Assembly (NCBI GenBank): GCA_032154105.1
Contig: JALDYI010000001.1
Location: 1 to 64,000, forward strand
Source: UBA6022 sp032154105
GTDB lineage: Bacteria > Patescibacteriota > Saccharimonadia > Saccharimonadales > Saccharimonadaceae
Length of the DNA: 64,000 bases
Direction of reading: 5' to 3'
Shown here: one piece after another, positions 41,631-50,767 of the stretch
How positions within the stretch are numbered: the first letter of the stretch is position 1
Layout of the letters: every line of letters begins with the position of its first letter
The notes under the pieces: generated by a model
What the model was told of the DNA's origin: nothing
Databases searched by the model: none
What the model saw: the letters and a program-made list of their open reading frames with translations, nothing else
Position numbers and translations under genes: made by a program

Positions 41631-43877
41631 ATGATTCGTCAAGGAAAATACACCAAGCGATTAACACCTGTCCAAAAAGCCAAGCGCTATCTGCGCAGGC
41701 GATGGATGTGGTTTAAGGGTCTCAGTAAGCCAAAAAAAGTCATGGTTATTGGCGGGCCGATACTTGCCTTTTTGATCGTGACGCCGCTAGCGACGTATGC
41801 GTATTTCGCACGTGACATTGCCGATAAGGAACGGTTAATGAACCGCAACAACACGGGTATCGTACTGATGGATAAGAGCGGCGAAGCGTTTTATCGGACG
41901 GGGCGAGCCGAGCACCGTGAGCAGCTCGGGCTGGGTGCTATATCGGACAACACGGAACATGCACTCGTTGCCTCCGAGGATAAAAACTTTTACGAGCACT
42001 CTGGGTTTTCAGTCGGCAGCATGCTGGGTGCTCTGTACGCCAACTTTACTTCTGGTGCAACGGAGTATGGCGGATCAACGCTTACTCAGCAGCTTGCAAA
42101 GAATACGCTTCTTAGCGAAGATCGCAACTATTTGCGAAAGTACCAGGAGCTTTCGATATCTATTGCCATTGAGCGCACCTATTCTAAAGACGAAATTTTA
42201 AGCATGTATCTTAACTCCGTGTACTACGGAGAGGGAGCGTTTGGCATCGAGGATGCAGCCAAAACGTACTTCAATAAAGCCCCCGCCGATCTGACGCTGG
42301 CTGAAAGCGCGATGCTTATTGGTGTGTTGCCATCACCGTCGAACTATTCGCCAATTAGTGGCGACCCTGCGCTCGCCAAAGAGCGTCAGGAGACGGTGTT
42401 GACGCGAATGGTAAACAATGACTATATTACAGAAGCCGAGAAGCAAGCTGCCCTTGCCGAGCAGCTCGTGTATAGCGAAGTAGAATCTTCAGATACTTCA
42501 AATGTGGCGCCTCACTTTACCGAAATGGTGCTGAATGAACTGTATGAGAAATATGGTGAAGAGCGTGTGACGCGTTCTGGCTATCAGGTGCGGACGACGC
42601 TTGATTTGAGTCTGCAAAAGAAATTAAATGAGAATATTGCTAGTAATATGGATCATATTCAGGCCAATGACGGTTCAAACGCGAGTGGTATTGCGATTGA
42701 TCCGACAACTGGCGAAATCCGGGCACTTGCGGGAAGCGCCGATTGGAATAACGAAACGTTTGGCAAGGTGAATATGGCTACGACGCCGCGCCAGCCGGGC
42801 TCGACCTTTAAGTCGATTTATTATGCCGATGGGTTGGCGCGAGGGGTGATCACGCCGGCGACAATCTTGAAGGATGAGGCGACTGACTTCGGCGGATATA
42901 AACCACAAAATGCTACTCGACAGTACTACGGTAACGTTACAGTGCGGAGCGCACTCGCCCGGTCATTGAATATTCCAGCGGTGAAAGTAATGCAAAAGGT
43001 TGGTCTCAATGATTCTATCGCCGCAGCAAAGCGAGTGGGTATTACGACGCTCAAGGACGATACTGACTATGGCCTGTCGCTCGCGATTGGCTCGGCTGAG
43101 GTACCGCTTACTGAAATGACAAATGCGTACGCGGCCTATGCGAACCAAGGCCAGCAATTTAATACGACTATCGTGCGCCAGATCAATAACAAGTTTGATG
43201 ACAACATCTTTAAGGCAAGAGAGACAAGTAAGCAGGTCATCAGTAAAGAAGGGGCCTACTTGATATCGAGTATTCTATCCGACAATAATGCCCGTGCACC
43301 GATGTTTGGTAGTGCGCTGACTGTCTCTGGCCGTACGGTCGCGGTAAAAACGGGAACTACCGATGATTCGAGGGATGCGTGGACGATTGGCTATACGCCA
43401 CAAATAGCTATTGGTATTTGGGTAGGCAATAACGACAATGCGATTATGCAATCGGGCGGCTCTGACATGGCTGGACCTATCTGGAGGAATACTATGAAGG
43501 CGGCACTAGAGGGTACGAGCAATGTCGAATTCGCCGTTCCGAGCGGGGTAGTGAAACGAAATGTTTGTACGTCGAATGGCGGCCTGGCAAGTGCGGCCGG
43601 GAGGGGCTCGTATGGCGAATATTTCTTAGCAACTGCACTACCGACGACTAGTTGTACGATTATTTCGGAAGATGAAGAGAAGGCTCGCCAAAAGGCCGAA
43701 GACGAGGCGAAAAAGGCGGCTGAAAAGGCGACTGAAGATGCTGCCAAGCAGGCAGAAGAAGATAGTGCGGCTCCACCTCCAGAAGAAGAGGAAGTACCGG
43801 TTGACGACGAAGACACGACGGCTCCGACTGATCCAACGACACCGACGACCCCCGGAACCGTACCCGGGGCACCTTAG
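41631..43877 (+). CDS. bifunctional penicillin-binding protein 1A-type
   Basis: A 748-aa class A PBP that polymerises lipid II and cross-links peptidoglycan. N-terminal membrane helix (about 40-60), transglycosylase domain with ALVASEDKNFYEHSG and GGSTLTQQLAKN, transpeptidase domain with STFK, the SLN-containing ARSLNIP and KTGTTDDSRDAW. The Pro/Thr/Glu-rich C-terminal tail (EEEEVPVDDEDTTAPT) is unstructured. A -10 TATAAT at 41618-41623 overlaps ATG 41622 and lies 7 nt before ATG 41631, so 41631 is the likely leaderless start. Confidence 0.94.
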   Translation: MIRQGKYTKRLTPVQKAKRYLRRRWMWFKGLSKPKKVMVIGGPILAFLIVTPLATYAYFARDIADKERLMNRNNTGIVLMDKSGEAFYRTGRAEHREQLGLGAISDNTEHALVASEDKNFYEHSGFSVGSMLGALYANFTSGATEYGGSTLTQQLAKNTLLSEDRNYLRKYQELSISIAIERTYSKDEILSMYLNSVYYGEGAFGIEDAAKTYFNKAPADLTLAESAMLIGVLPSPSNYSPISGDPALAKERQETVLTRMVNNDYITEAEKQAALAEQLVYSEVESSDTSNVAPHFTEMVLNELYEKYGEERVTRSGYQVRTTLDLSLQKKLNENIASNMDHIQANDGSNASGIAIDPTTGEIRALAGSADWNNETFGKVNMATTPRQPGSTFKSIYYADGLARGVITPATILKDEATDFGGYKPQNATRQYYGNVTVRSALARSLNIPAVKVMQKVGLNDSIAAAKRVGITTLKDDTDYGLSLAIGSAEVPLTEMTNAYAAYANQGQQFNTTIVRQINNKFDDNIFKARETSKQVISKEGAYLISSILSDNNARAPMFGSALTVSGRTVAVKTGTTDDSRDAWTIGYTPQIAIGIWVGNNDNAIMQSGGSDMAGPIWRNTMKAALEGTSNVEFAVPSGVVKRNVCTSNGGLASAAGRGSYGEYFLATALPTTSCTIISEDEEKARQKAEDEAKKAAEKATEDAAKQAEEDSAAPPPEEEEVPVDDEDTTAPTDPTTPTTPGTVPGAP

Positions 43878-43916
43878 CCGTAAGTATTTGAGCCGAGGTG
43901 TGTCATAATGGGTAAC

Positions 43917-44495
43917 ATGATTGCACATGTCTCAGGGGTAGTAGCGGAAAAATTTAATTCATCTGTCATTGTTGACGTTCAGGGTGTGGGGTACGAGGTA
44001 TCGGTGGCACTTGGCGATTTCGAGCACGCGCTTTTAAATGAACCGGTGAAGTTTTATACCCATCATCACATCCGCGAACAATCGCAGGAACTTTTTGGAT
44101 TTACGAGCCTCGCGGCGAAAAAGTTGTTTGAAATGCTTATTACAGTGCAGGGCGTTGGGCCAAAAGCGGCGCTGGCTATATTGAGCCTTGATGAAAGTGA
44201 AGTGGTGCGCAATGCGATTGCTAATAGTGACGCGACATATATTACGAAGGCGAGTGGCGTCGGTAAAAAGACGGCCGAGCGCGTCGTGGTTGACCTGTCA
44301 GATAAAGTCGGCATGCCGCTGTATTATGACAACAATACAACGACTGGTATTTCCCAGCCTATTTCTCACAGCGATGAGGCGCTCGAAGCGCTCATGGCGC
44401 TCGGTTACAATCTGAATGACGCGACGCGAGCGCTTGAAGGCGTATCGACCGAACTTTCAACTGCGGATCGTGTGACGCAGGCGCTTAAAGGCTAA
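43917..44495 (+). CDS. ruvA: Holliday junction branch-migration protein RuvA
   Basis: Binds four-way junctions and recruits RuvB. The OB fold starts MIAHVSGVVAEK; the two helix-hairpin-helix motifs are seen in ITVQGVGPKAALAIL and SGVGKKTAERVVVDL; the C-terminal RuvB-binding domain reads EALEALMALGYNLNDATRAL. Start ATG 43917 matches the usual RuvA N-terminus and lies 7 nt after CATAAT (43904-43909), so the longer reading from 43908 is rejected. Confidence 0.95.
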   Translation: MIAHVSGVVAEKFNSSVIVDVQGVGYEVSVALGDFEHALLNEPVKFYTHHHIREQSQELFGFTSLAAKKLFEMLITVQGVGPKAALAILSLDESEVVRNAIANSDATYITKASGVGKKTAERVVVDLSDKVGMPLYYDNNTTTGISQPISHSDEALEALMALGYNLNDATRALEGVSTELSTADRVTQALKG

Positions 44496-44544
44496 TATAT
44501 TGCCTCAATCCCCACAGTATGTCGTAAATACGTTATACTAGTAA

Positions 44545-45579
44545 ATGATTATGGCTATTGAGCGAATTGTTGATACAAGCAATCATGACGAAGATGTTGA
44601 TGAACAGCAAATCGAAGTGACCCTTCGACCGCAAACGTTTGCGGATTATATTGGGCAGGATCGTTTGAAGCGTAACTTAAAGCTTGCGATTGATGCTGCC
44701 AAAGCTCGTGACGAGCCAGTTGACCATGTGCTTCTTTATGGCCCCCCTGGGCTTGGTAAGACAACTATGGCAACGGTGATCGCGAATGAAATGGGCAAGA
44801 ATATTCGCGTAACGGCCGGTCCGGCGATTGAACGCGCTGGCGACCTTGCGAGTATTCTTACGAATCTAGCTGACGGTGACATCTTGTTCATCGATGAAAT
44901 TCACCGTCTATCGCGTGCTGTCGAGGAAGTGCTTTATAGTGCGATGGAAGACTTCAAGCTCGATATTGTTATTGGCAAAGGGCCGGCGGCCCGAAGTGTT
45001 CGCCTCGATTTGCCGAAGTTCACAGTGATTGGAGCAACCACGCGAACAGGTGCCTTGGCCGCGCCGCTGCGTGATCGTTTTGGACTCATTCATCGACTTG
45101 AATTTTATACGGCCGACGAAATCGGGCAGATTATTACCCGTGCAAGTTCGATCCTTGAGAGTAAAATTCATCCTGAAGCTTCGCGGATGCTCTCAACGCG
45201 TGCCCGCTTGACGCCGCGTATTGCCAATCGTCTCCTTAAGCGTGTGCGAGACTATGCCGATGTTAATGGTGACGGTATTATTGATACGATTACTACCACT
45301 AAGGCACTCGAACTTTTGGAAGTCGATGAGCTCGGGCTTGACCCAGCTGATCGAAATCTCCTGCTGAGTATTATTGATAATTATGGTAATAATCCAGTCG
45401 GCCTTAATACGGTTGCAGCACTAACTGGTGATGAGGCGACAACAATTGAAGATTTTTATGAGCCGTATCTTTTACAGCTTGGATTTATTGAGCGCACGCC
45501 GCGCGGACGACGCGTTACAGCTAAAGCATATAAGCATCTCGGACGACTACATCCGATAGCGGAAGCAAACGTAGCGTAA
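44545..45579 (+). CDS. ruvB: Holliday junction branch-migration ATPase RuvB
   Basis: AAA+ motor that drives branch migration with RuvA. Signatures: LRPQTFADYIGQDRLKRNL, Walker A GPPGLGKTT, Walker B ILFIDEIHRL, ATTRTGALAAPLRDRFG and the C-terminal winged helix (RTPRGRRVTAKAYKHLG). The 344-aa length is normal. TATACT (44534-44539) lies 5 nt before ATG 44545; an in-frame ATG at 44551 is an alternative start. Confidence 0.96.
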   Translation: MIMAIERIVDTSNHDEDVDEQQIEVTLRPQTFADYIGQDRLKRNLKLAIDAAKARDEPVDHVLLYGPPGLGKTTMATVIANEMGKNIRVTAGPAIERAGDLASILTNLADGDILFIDEIHRLSRAVEEVLYSAMEDFKLDIVIGKGPAARSVRLDLPKFTVIGATTRTGALAAPLRDRFGLIHRLEFYTADEIGQIITRASSILESKIHPEASRMLSTRARLTPRIANRLLKRVRDYADVNGDGIIDTITTTKALELLEVDELGLDPADRNLLLSIIDNYGNNPVGLNTVAALTGDEATTIEDFYEPYLLQLGFIERTPRGRRVTAKAYKHLGRLHPIAEANVA

Positions 45580-45597
45580 TATTGCTATACTATAAGC

Positions 45598-46368
45598 ATG
45601 AAGACCGAACAGCCATCAGCGACTCCCCACGATTATAATCAACCTGTTGCCTACGACGCACAGGGCCGTCCACTATATGCACATCCACCTACTCAGGCTG
45701 CTCCTTCTGTAGCTTCACCTGCGACACCTCCTCAGATCGTTCATGTTGCACGTTCGGTTGAGCCAGTGAAGTATGATGTGAGTCCTGAGGTAAAGGCACG
45801 GCACGATGCTTCGATGCAGCAGTATCCTTTCTTGAACCTTAGTGATGCCGAGTACATTATTAGCGCCGTACGTCGTCATCCGATTGGGCTGGTGCTGCCG
45901 GTTGCTTTGACGGCATTCCTGCTTGGCATTTTACTCTTCGTTCTTTTTAGCTACGATACGATCGCCGCAAGTAGTAGTACATTTGCATTTCCAACACTCC
46001 AAGAGGTGTTCTTCCCGATCATTGCGCTTATTGTGGCGGTTGCATTTGGCGGTTTTGCGGCCATCTATGTGTATCTTGCTAATAAATTCTTCCTCACCAA
46101 CGAAAGCGTCATTCAAGAGGTGCAGTTGAGTCTTTTCTCGCGCCACGAACAGACGGTGAGCCTGGGTAATATTGAGGATGCCAGCTTCCGCCAAGAGGGC
46201 ATGCTGCAAAGTATTCTTAACTATGGCTCTATTCGTCTTTCCACTGAGGGTGATGAAACAACCTACCGCTTTAAGTATGTTGCTAATCCAAAAGAGCAGA
46301 TTGCACTACTTAATAATGCGGTTGAAGCCTTCAAGCTTGGTCGGCCAGTTGACACCGACGAGGGTTAG
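45598..46368 (+). CDS. membrane protein with bacterial PH domain
   Basis: A 256-aa protein: Pro-rich cytoplasmic N-terminus, two membrane helices (about 99-122 and 138-160) and a C-terminal bacterial PH-like domain (FLTNESVIQEVQLSLFSRHEQTVSLGNIEDASFRQEGMLQSILNYG split as FFLTNESVIQEVQLSLF, then SLGNIEDASFRQ, then NYGSIRLSTEG), as in YdbT/DUF304 proteins. TATACT (45586-45591) lies 6 nt before the ATG: leaderless. It overlaps the convergent pilin-like gene by 4 bp. Confidence 0.85.
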   Translation: MKTEQPSATPHDYNQPVAYDAQGRPLYAHPPTQAAPSVASPATPPQIVHVARSVEPVKYDVSPEVKARHDASMQQYPFLNLSDAEYIISAVRRHPIGLVLPVALTAFLLGILLFVLFSYDTIAASSSTFAFPTLQEVFFPIIALIVAVAFGGFAAIYVYLANKFFLTNESVIQEVQLSLFSRHEQTVSLGNIEDASFRQEGMLQSILNYGSIRLSTEGDETTYRFKYVANPKEQIALLNNAVEAFKLGRPVDTDEG

Positions 46369-46757
46369 TTGGAGCGATTTGTCTTGACGAAATCAGCTTC
46401 GTTCTCGAGTGTCGTGCGTAGGTTGTAACCTTGGCATTTATCGTCGGTGCAGTTTAGCGGTTCGTATCGGTAGTTGGACGCGCCGTCACCAAGTTTTACG
46501 CCAAATGGATCAGTAAAGAGTTCTGAAGGTACGGTCGTGAGCATCTTCTCATCTATTGATGCTGGGTAGTACTTATTTTTTGCAAAGAATGACTCCTCGA
46601 GACCATAATGCATGGTATTGATGGCGATCTTACGCTGTTCGTCACGACCAGCGATTTGAAGATTATTTTTCTGGATAAAGAAAATGACGCCGATAGCGGC
46701 GAGAAACACGATAGCGACGAGTAGTTCAATAACGGTAAATCCGTGAGCACGTTTCAT
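46365..46757 (-). CDS. prepilin-like protein, divergent type
   Basis: A 130-aa pseudopilin: MKRAHG^FTVIELLVAIVFLAAIGVIFFIQ, with the peptidase site and Glu+5, but without the IVAYNGIQ block common to the other three pilins. The soluble domain has one Cys pair (NCTDDKCQG). ATG 46757 is preferred because TATAAT (46770-46765 on the minus strand) lies 7 nt upstream. A minor pilin or initiator of the pilus is possible. It lies alone between a PH-domain gene and recA. Confidence 0.85.
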   Translation of the reverse strand: MKRAHGFTVIELLVAIVFLAAIGVIFFIQKNNLQIAGRDEQRKIAINTMHYGLEESFFAKNKYYPASIDEKMLTTVPSELFTDPFGVKLGDGASNYRYEPLNCTDDKCQGYNLRTTLENEADFVKTNRSN

Positions 46758-46860
46758 TACCTTCATTATACCACGAGGAAACGAGGGAAAAACTACCGTT
46801 GTAGCAAATTTTGCCAGAGGGACGTATAATGGTAATAGATTTTAAGAGAGGGGACTGACT

Positions 46861-47901
46861 ATGGCAGCGAAAAAGTCTGAAAAAGCCGCGATTGGTGAAA
46901 AGCCGGTGGCAAGTGAAGGAAAGTTAAAAGCACTAGGGCTTGCCCAAGAGCAAATTAATAAGCAGTTTGGTGATGGTGCGATTCGTCGCCTTGGGGACAC
47001 GAAAACGGTTGATGTTGAGCTCGTATCATCTGGCGCATTGTCGCTTGATCTAGCGCTTGGTGGCGGCTACCCGCGGGGCCGTATCATCGAAATCTATGGT
47101 CCAGAGAGTTCGGGTAAAACAACCCTGACGCTTCACGCTATTGCGGAGATTCAAAAACAGGGCGGTACGGCAGCGTTTATTGATGCCGAGCACGCACTTG
47201 ACCCAGCCTATGCCCGCAAGCTAGGCGTTGATACCGATAATCTTCTTGTGTCGCAGCCAGACAATGGTGAGCAGGCACTAGAGATCGCTGAGACATTGGT
47301 TCGCTCTAATGCGGTTGATCTTGTGGTTGTCGACTCGGTAGCTGCGCTTGTGCCGCAAGCTGAAATCGACGGCGACATGGGCGATAGTCACATGGGTCTT
47401 CAGGCTCGTTTGATGAGCCAGGCGCTTCGTAAGCTGACTGGAATCATCAATAAGAGCAAGACGACTGTCATCTTTATTAATCAGATTCGTATGAAGATCG
47501 GCGTCATGTTTGGTAATCCGGAAACGACTACTGGCGGTAATGCATTGAAGTTTTATGCGTCTGTTCGTCTTGATATTCGTCGAACGGGACAAATTAAGAA
47601 TGGTGAGGATATAATCGGTAACCGCACAAAGGTGAAGGTGGTGAAAAATAAAATTGCGCCTCCATTCCGCGTGGCTGAATTCGATATTATGTACAATGAA
47701 GGTATCTCAAAGACAGGCGATGTGCTTGATCTAGCTGTACTGCATAATATTGTTGGCAAGGCCGGTGCATGGTTTGACTACAGCGATGCTAAGATCGGCC
47801 AGGGCCGTGAAGCAAGCAAGGCATACTTGAAGGAAAACCCCGAAGTGCTGGCTGAAATTGATGCCAAGGTTCGCGCTAAGGTTGCTGAGGCCGAAGCGTA
47901 A
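46861..47901 (+). CDS. recA: recombinase RecA
   Basis: Strand-exchange ATPase for homologous recombination and for integration of taken-up DNA. Walker A GPESSGKTT, Walker B LVVVDSVAAL, the L2 region around NQIRMKIGVMFGNPETTTGGNALKF (read from NQIRMKIGVMFGNPE) and the C-terminal acidic end. The 346-aa length is normal. Unlike many neighbours it has a leader with GAGAGGGG before the ATG, about 30 nt after a TATAAT. Confidence 0.98.
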   Translation: MAAKKSEKAAIGEKPVASEGKLKALGLAQEQINKQFGDGAIRRLGDTKTVDVELVSSGALSLDLALGGGYPRGRIIEIYGPESSGKTTLTLHAIAEIQKQGGTAAFIDAEHALDPAYARKLGVDTDNLLVSQPDNGEQALEIAETLVRSNAVDLVVVDSVAALVPQAEIDGDMGDSHMGLQARLMSQALRKLTGIINKSKTTVIFINQIRMKIGVMFGNPETTTGGNALKFYASVRLDIRRTGQIKNGEDIIGNRTKVKVVKNKIAPPFRVAEFDIMYNEGISKTGDVLDLAVLHNIVGKAGAWFDYSDAKIGQGREASKAYLKENPEVLAEIDAKVRAKVAEAEA

Positions 47902-47920
47902 TTCATCAATTACTATATAA

Positions 47921-47949
47921 ATACCCCGCTCGTACAGCGGGGTATTTTC
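47921..47949 (+). terminator. terminator after recA
   Basis: A 10-bp stem ATACCCCGCT / AGCGGGGTAT with loop CGTAC and then TTTC. It lies between recA and the convergent gene ending at 47968. Confidence 0.9.
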
Positions 47950-47967
47950 TTGTGGGCATGAAATTGG

Positions 47968-48519
47968 TTATTTCTTGGCGTCGGCTGCGGCTTGGTTTTT
48001 CCAGGCGAACCACCAGAGGATGGCAAACGCAATGCTAGCGATGATAGACATGGTGATACTCGCATAGAACGCGCCAGTCGTAAACGCGGCAGCAAAGTCG
48101 CGACTAGCATCATCTGCTGCAATATCTTTGAGTGCGATATCGACCGCCTGTTTGATTGTTTGATCAATAGCTAGAAGACTGACGGCGATCGCGATAATGG
48201 TAGCGACGTAGGTACCGAGCTTGATCCAGAGGCCAAGGATCTGCTTGCGCCAAAGTAGGACGAGTGCGAGAATTGAAGCCGGAAGAATGAGGAAGAGTTG
48301 AACAAGGCTTGTGATTGAGTTGATAGGGTTCGTCTGCAGTTCGTTCAATGTCTCAGGGATTGCTATGAGGCTTAGGAGGCCAAGGGAGGTGCCGATGGTG
48401 CTAAGGATGAGCATTGTCAGGTAGAACTTTGTGTAGCGACTCTCTTGGTAGAGTGGGGTTGTCTGTGGGGCTGGAGCTGTGCTATGTGGTTGAGGTTGAG
48501 GTTGAGTATCTGCTGTCAT
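47968..48519 (-). CDS. membrane protein, 183 aa
   Basis: An unrecognised protein with a Pro/Gln-rich N-terminus (QPQPQPHSTAPAPQ) and four hydrophobic helices (about 31-52, 66-86, 94-112, 150-172). Leaderless start: TATAAT (48531-48526, minus strand) 6 nt before ATG 48519. No catalytic motif; similar general layout to the DUF4190-like gene but no clear homology. Confidence 0.75.
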   Translation of the reverse strand: MTADTQPQPQPHSTAPAPQTTPLYQESRYTKFYLTMLILSTIGTSLGLLSLIAIPETLNELQTNPINSITSLVQLFLILPASILALVLLWRKQILGLWIKLGTYVATIIAIAVSLLAIDQTIKQAVDIALKDIAADDASRDFAAAFTTGAFYASITMSIIASIAFAILWWFAWKNQAAADAKK

Positions 48520-48610
48520 AACTTGATTATAGCACCACGAGACGAGTGACGTGAGAGCTTGACGACATTTTCGAAATGGGACGGTAGCTCAGAGTTGGTA
48601 TACTAGGAAT

Positions 48611-49255
48611 ATGCAAATAACCGCAATCACGGCACAGCAAAAAGACAAAAATCGTGTCAACGTGATGGTTGATGGTAAGTATCGGTTTTCACTCGATGTA
48701 TTTCAATATGCCGATCTTGGCTTGAAGGTGGGCCAGGAGTATAGTGACGAGGAGCTGACAGCGCTTGAGCAAGAGAGTACGTTTGGCAAGGTGTATGTGC
48801 GCGCACTTGAGTATTGTCTGATGCGACCACATAGTGCCAAAGAAGTGCGGGACTATCTTTACAGAAAAACGCGTGATACGCGTACGAAAACAGGTGAGAT
48901 GAAGAAGGGTGTATCGCCAGAAGTGACATCGCGAGTATTCGATCGCTTGGTTGAAAAAGGGTATGTTGATGATGAGAAGTTTACTCGCTACTGGGTGGAA
49001 AACCGAAGTTTGACAAAGGGTGCTAGCCAGCGAAAGCTGCAGGCCGAGTTGCGATCTAAGGGAGTGGAATCGTCTATAATTGAGCGGTTCTTAAGTGAAA
49101 CAGATCGCAGTGAAGATGGCGAGCTACGAAAAGTTATAGCAAAAAAGCAGGCTCGCTACCCGGATCGGCAGAAATTTATACAGTACCTAGCGCGTCAGGG
49201 CTTTTCATATGATACTATTACGGCCGCACTGAGCGAGCGTGAAGATAACGACTAG
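48611..49255 (+). CDS. recX: regulatory protein RecX
   Basis: A 214-aa RecX-family protein that caps RecA filaments. The helical repeats are seen in ALEYCLMRPHSAKEVRDYLYRK, LVEKGYVDDEKFTRYWVENR and GASQRKLQAELRSKGV. It is close to recA, as often found. TATACT (48599-48604) lies 6 nt before ATG 48611: leaderless. Its end overlaps the convergent PRC-barrel gene by 4 bp. Confidence 0.92.
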   Translation: MQITAITAQQKDKNRVNVMVDGKYRFSLDVFQYADLGLKVGQEYSDEELTALEQESTFGKVYVRALEYCLMRPHSAKEVRDYLYRKTRDTRTKTGEMKKGVSPEVTSRVFDRLVEKGYVDDEKFTRYWVENRSLTKGASQRKLQAELRSKGVESSIIERFLSETDRSEDGELRKVIAKKQARYPDRQKFIQYLARQGFSYDTITAALSEREDND

Positions 49256-49833
49256 GCCTGTCGTGTTGTCGCTTCTGGTTGCGGTGAGCTTCCACGGAAC
49301 GGATTGTTGTAGCTACGGATAGCCTGCGTTACGGGCTCGTGTGCCTTTGCCTCGGCAGAGCGAACAACGATCGTCGTATCGTTGATTTCTATGATCTGCG
49401 AGCGGTGAATGAGAAGTTCTGTATCGTTCAAGCTTTTAAGAAGCGGACGTTTAACATTTAGCTGTTCAATGACAAAGCTAGTTGCCTCGAGTGTGTAGGC
49501 GACAACCTTGCCAAGCTTGTGCTTTTTATCGTCAATAACGGCAAGGCCAACGAGATCAAAGTGGAGGTCATATATAGACTGCACCTTTATGACGTCTTCG
49601 GGAGAAATGAACTCATCGCTTGAGTCGACAATCATGCCTATGTCACTAAGTTCACGGATGTCGACGATTCGTAGGAGTGACGGTTGGCGATCGAGGAGCG
49701 GCCCGGACAACTCGTAGGCGACAATACTAAGATTGCGAGGATCGATAATTGCGCGCGATGTGCGTGCAAGTGCCGTACCTGTTTGTAGCCCCATGATGGG
49801 TGCGCCGATGAGTCGAGAGCCGAGAAGTAGCAT
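49252..49833 (-). CDS. PRC-barrel domain protein
   Basis: A 193-aa soluble protein with two PRC-barrel-like beta-domains: SRLIGAPIMGLQTGTALARTSRAIIDPRNLSIVAYELSG in part (LIGAPIMGLQTG), and LVGLAVIDDKKHKLGKVVAYTLE. A charged C-terminal tail follows. TATACT (49845-49840, minus strand) is 6 nt before ATG 49833, so it has its own leaderless promoter, although it follows the pilus operon directly. The link to pili is by position only. Confidence 0.83.
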   Translation of the reverse strand: MLLLGSRLIGAPIMGLQTGTALARTSRAIIDPRNLSIVAYELSGPLLDRQPSLLRIVDIRELSDIGMIVDSSDEFISPEDVIKVQSIYDLHFDLVGLAVIDDKKHKLGKVVAYTLEATSFVIEQLNVKRPLLKSLNDTELLIHRSQIIEINDTTIVVRSAEAKAHEPVTQAIRSYNNPFRGSSPQPEATTRQA

Positions 49834-49860
49834 ATCTATAGTATAAGCGTTTTTACCGGC

Positions 49861-50142
49861 TTACTCAACAAAGGGATTGATGCGACCGGTTGGAAATGAG
49901 ATATTTTGCGGAGCGTCATTGCTTGTTTTTAGCTCGTTGACCCGTTTGATGGTATCGGTGTCGAAGTTCGTGCTAATGCCAGCGCTATCCCCTGGCTGAG
50001 CTGATGTCGTGAGGATGTTGTTGAGCAGAAGGATGGCGACGGCCATGCCGCCAAGTACGACCAGTGAAAAGGTAACCACATGATAGCGATGAAAGAAGTT
50101 TGATAATTGTTTTGGTAGTCCGTTGAGTGAAATGTTATTCAT
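49861..50142 (-). CDS. small membrane protein at the end of the pilus operon, 93 aa
   Basis: A 93-aa protein with one membrane helix (about 22-44) and a short outside tail (ISTNFDTDTIKRVNELK). It lies 4 bp after pilO, the place of pilP in Gram-negative operons, but shows no lipobox or PilP beta-domain. It may stabilise the PilN/PilO complex. The family is not recognised. Confidence 0.72.
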   Translation of the reverse strand: MNNISLNGLPKQLSNFFHRYHVVTFSLVVLGGMAVAILLLNNILTTSAQPGDSAGISTNFDTDTIKRVNELKTSNDAPQNISFPTGRINPFVE

Positions 50143-50146
50143 AATA

Positions 50147-50767
50147 TTACTTTACATAAACCTCAATAGCGAGTGTTTGTCCGGCAACATTTTCATCGTT
50201 GTCGGATGATTTGGCGAGTGTTACTTTTGCGACCTGCATTTTTGTGAGGTTCTCTTCGATCATGTTCATAAAAGTAAGCAGGCTTTTGTATGAGATTGAT
50301 GACTCAAGCTGAATTGTGACAGTTTTCGAGTTGAGGCCGGCCGGTGCTGCTGATACTTGAGGCGTGGCAGTTGCGCCCGGTGTTGCTGGCGCCGCCGGTG
50401 CTGCTGTTGTGGCGCTAGCGTCAAATGTGAAGCCAGTAATGGCGATGCCTGCTTGAGCTGCGTAGTTATTGAGGTCTCGTGTGATCTGGTCTTGGTATTG
50501 ATAGCTCGCGCTCTCGGAGACAATACTTTGTGCGCGCGTCGCCGTTTCTTTGTACTTTTCGAGCTCGGCTTGTGTCTTTTGGAGAGATTGAATATTTGTT
50601 TCGCTCGCCTGGGCCTCGCCATTCTTTTTACTTACTTCACTAGCGTAGTCTTTTAGTGAGCCACTAAGGAGTGTAAAGCCAGCGATGCTTACGCCTGCAA
50701 TCAAAAAGATAATCACGCTCAGAACGATGCGCAAATTGATTGCAGTCATTTTCTTTGCCGTGGCCAT
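50147..50767 (-). CDS. pilO: PilO-like pilus assembly protein
   Basis: A 206-aa protein: cytoplasmic start, membrane helix (about 12-33), coiled coil (SKKNGEAQASETNIQSLQ and following), an Ala/Pro/Thr linker and a ferredoxin-like C-terminal domain (KTVTIQLESSISYKSLLTFMN). The ATG overlaps the pilN stop (TAATG). Together with PilM and PilN it forms the platform connecting the pilus motor to the envelope. Confidence 0.83.
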   Translation of the reverse strand: MATAKKMTAINLRIVLSVIIFLIAGVSIAGFTLLSGSLKDYASEVSKKNGEAQASETNIQSLQKTQAELEKYKETATRAQSIVSESASYQYQDQITRDLNNYAAQAGIAITGFTFDASATTAAPAAPATPGATATPQVSAAPAGLNSKTVTIQLESSISYKSLLTFMNMIEENLTKMQVAKVTLAKSSDNDENVAGQTLAIEVYVK

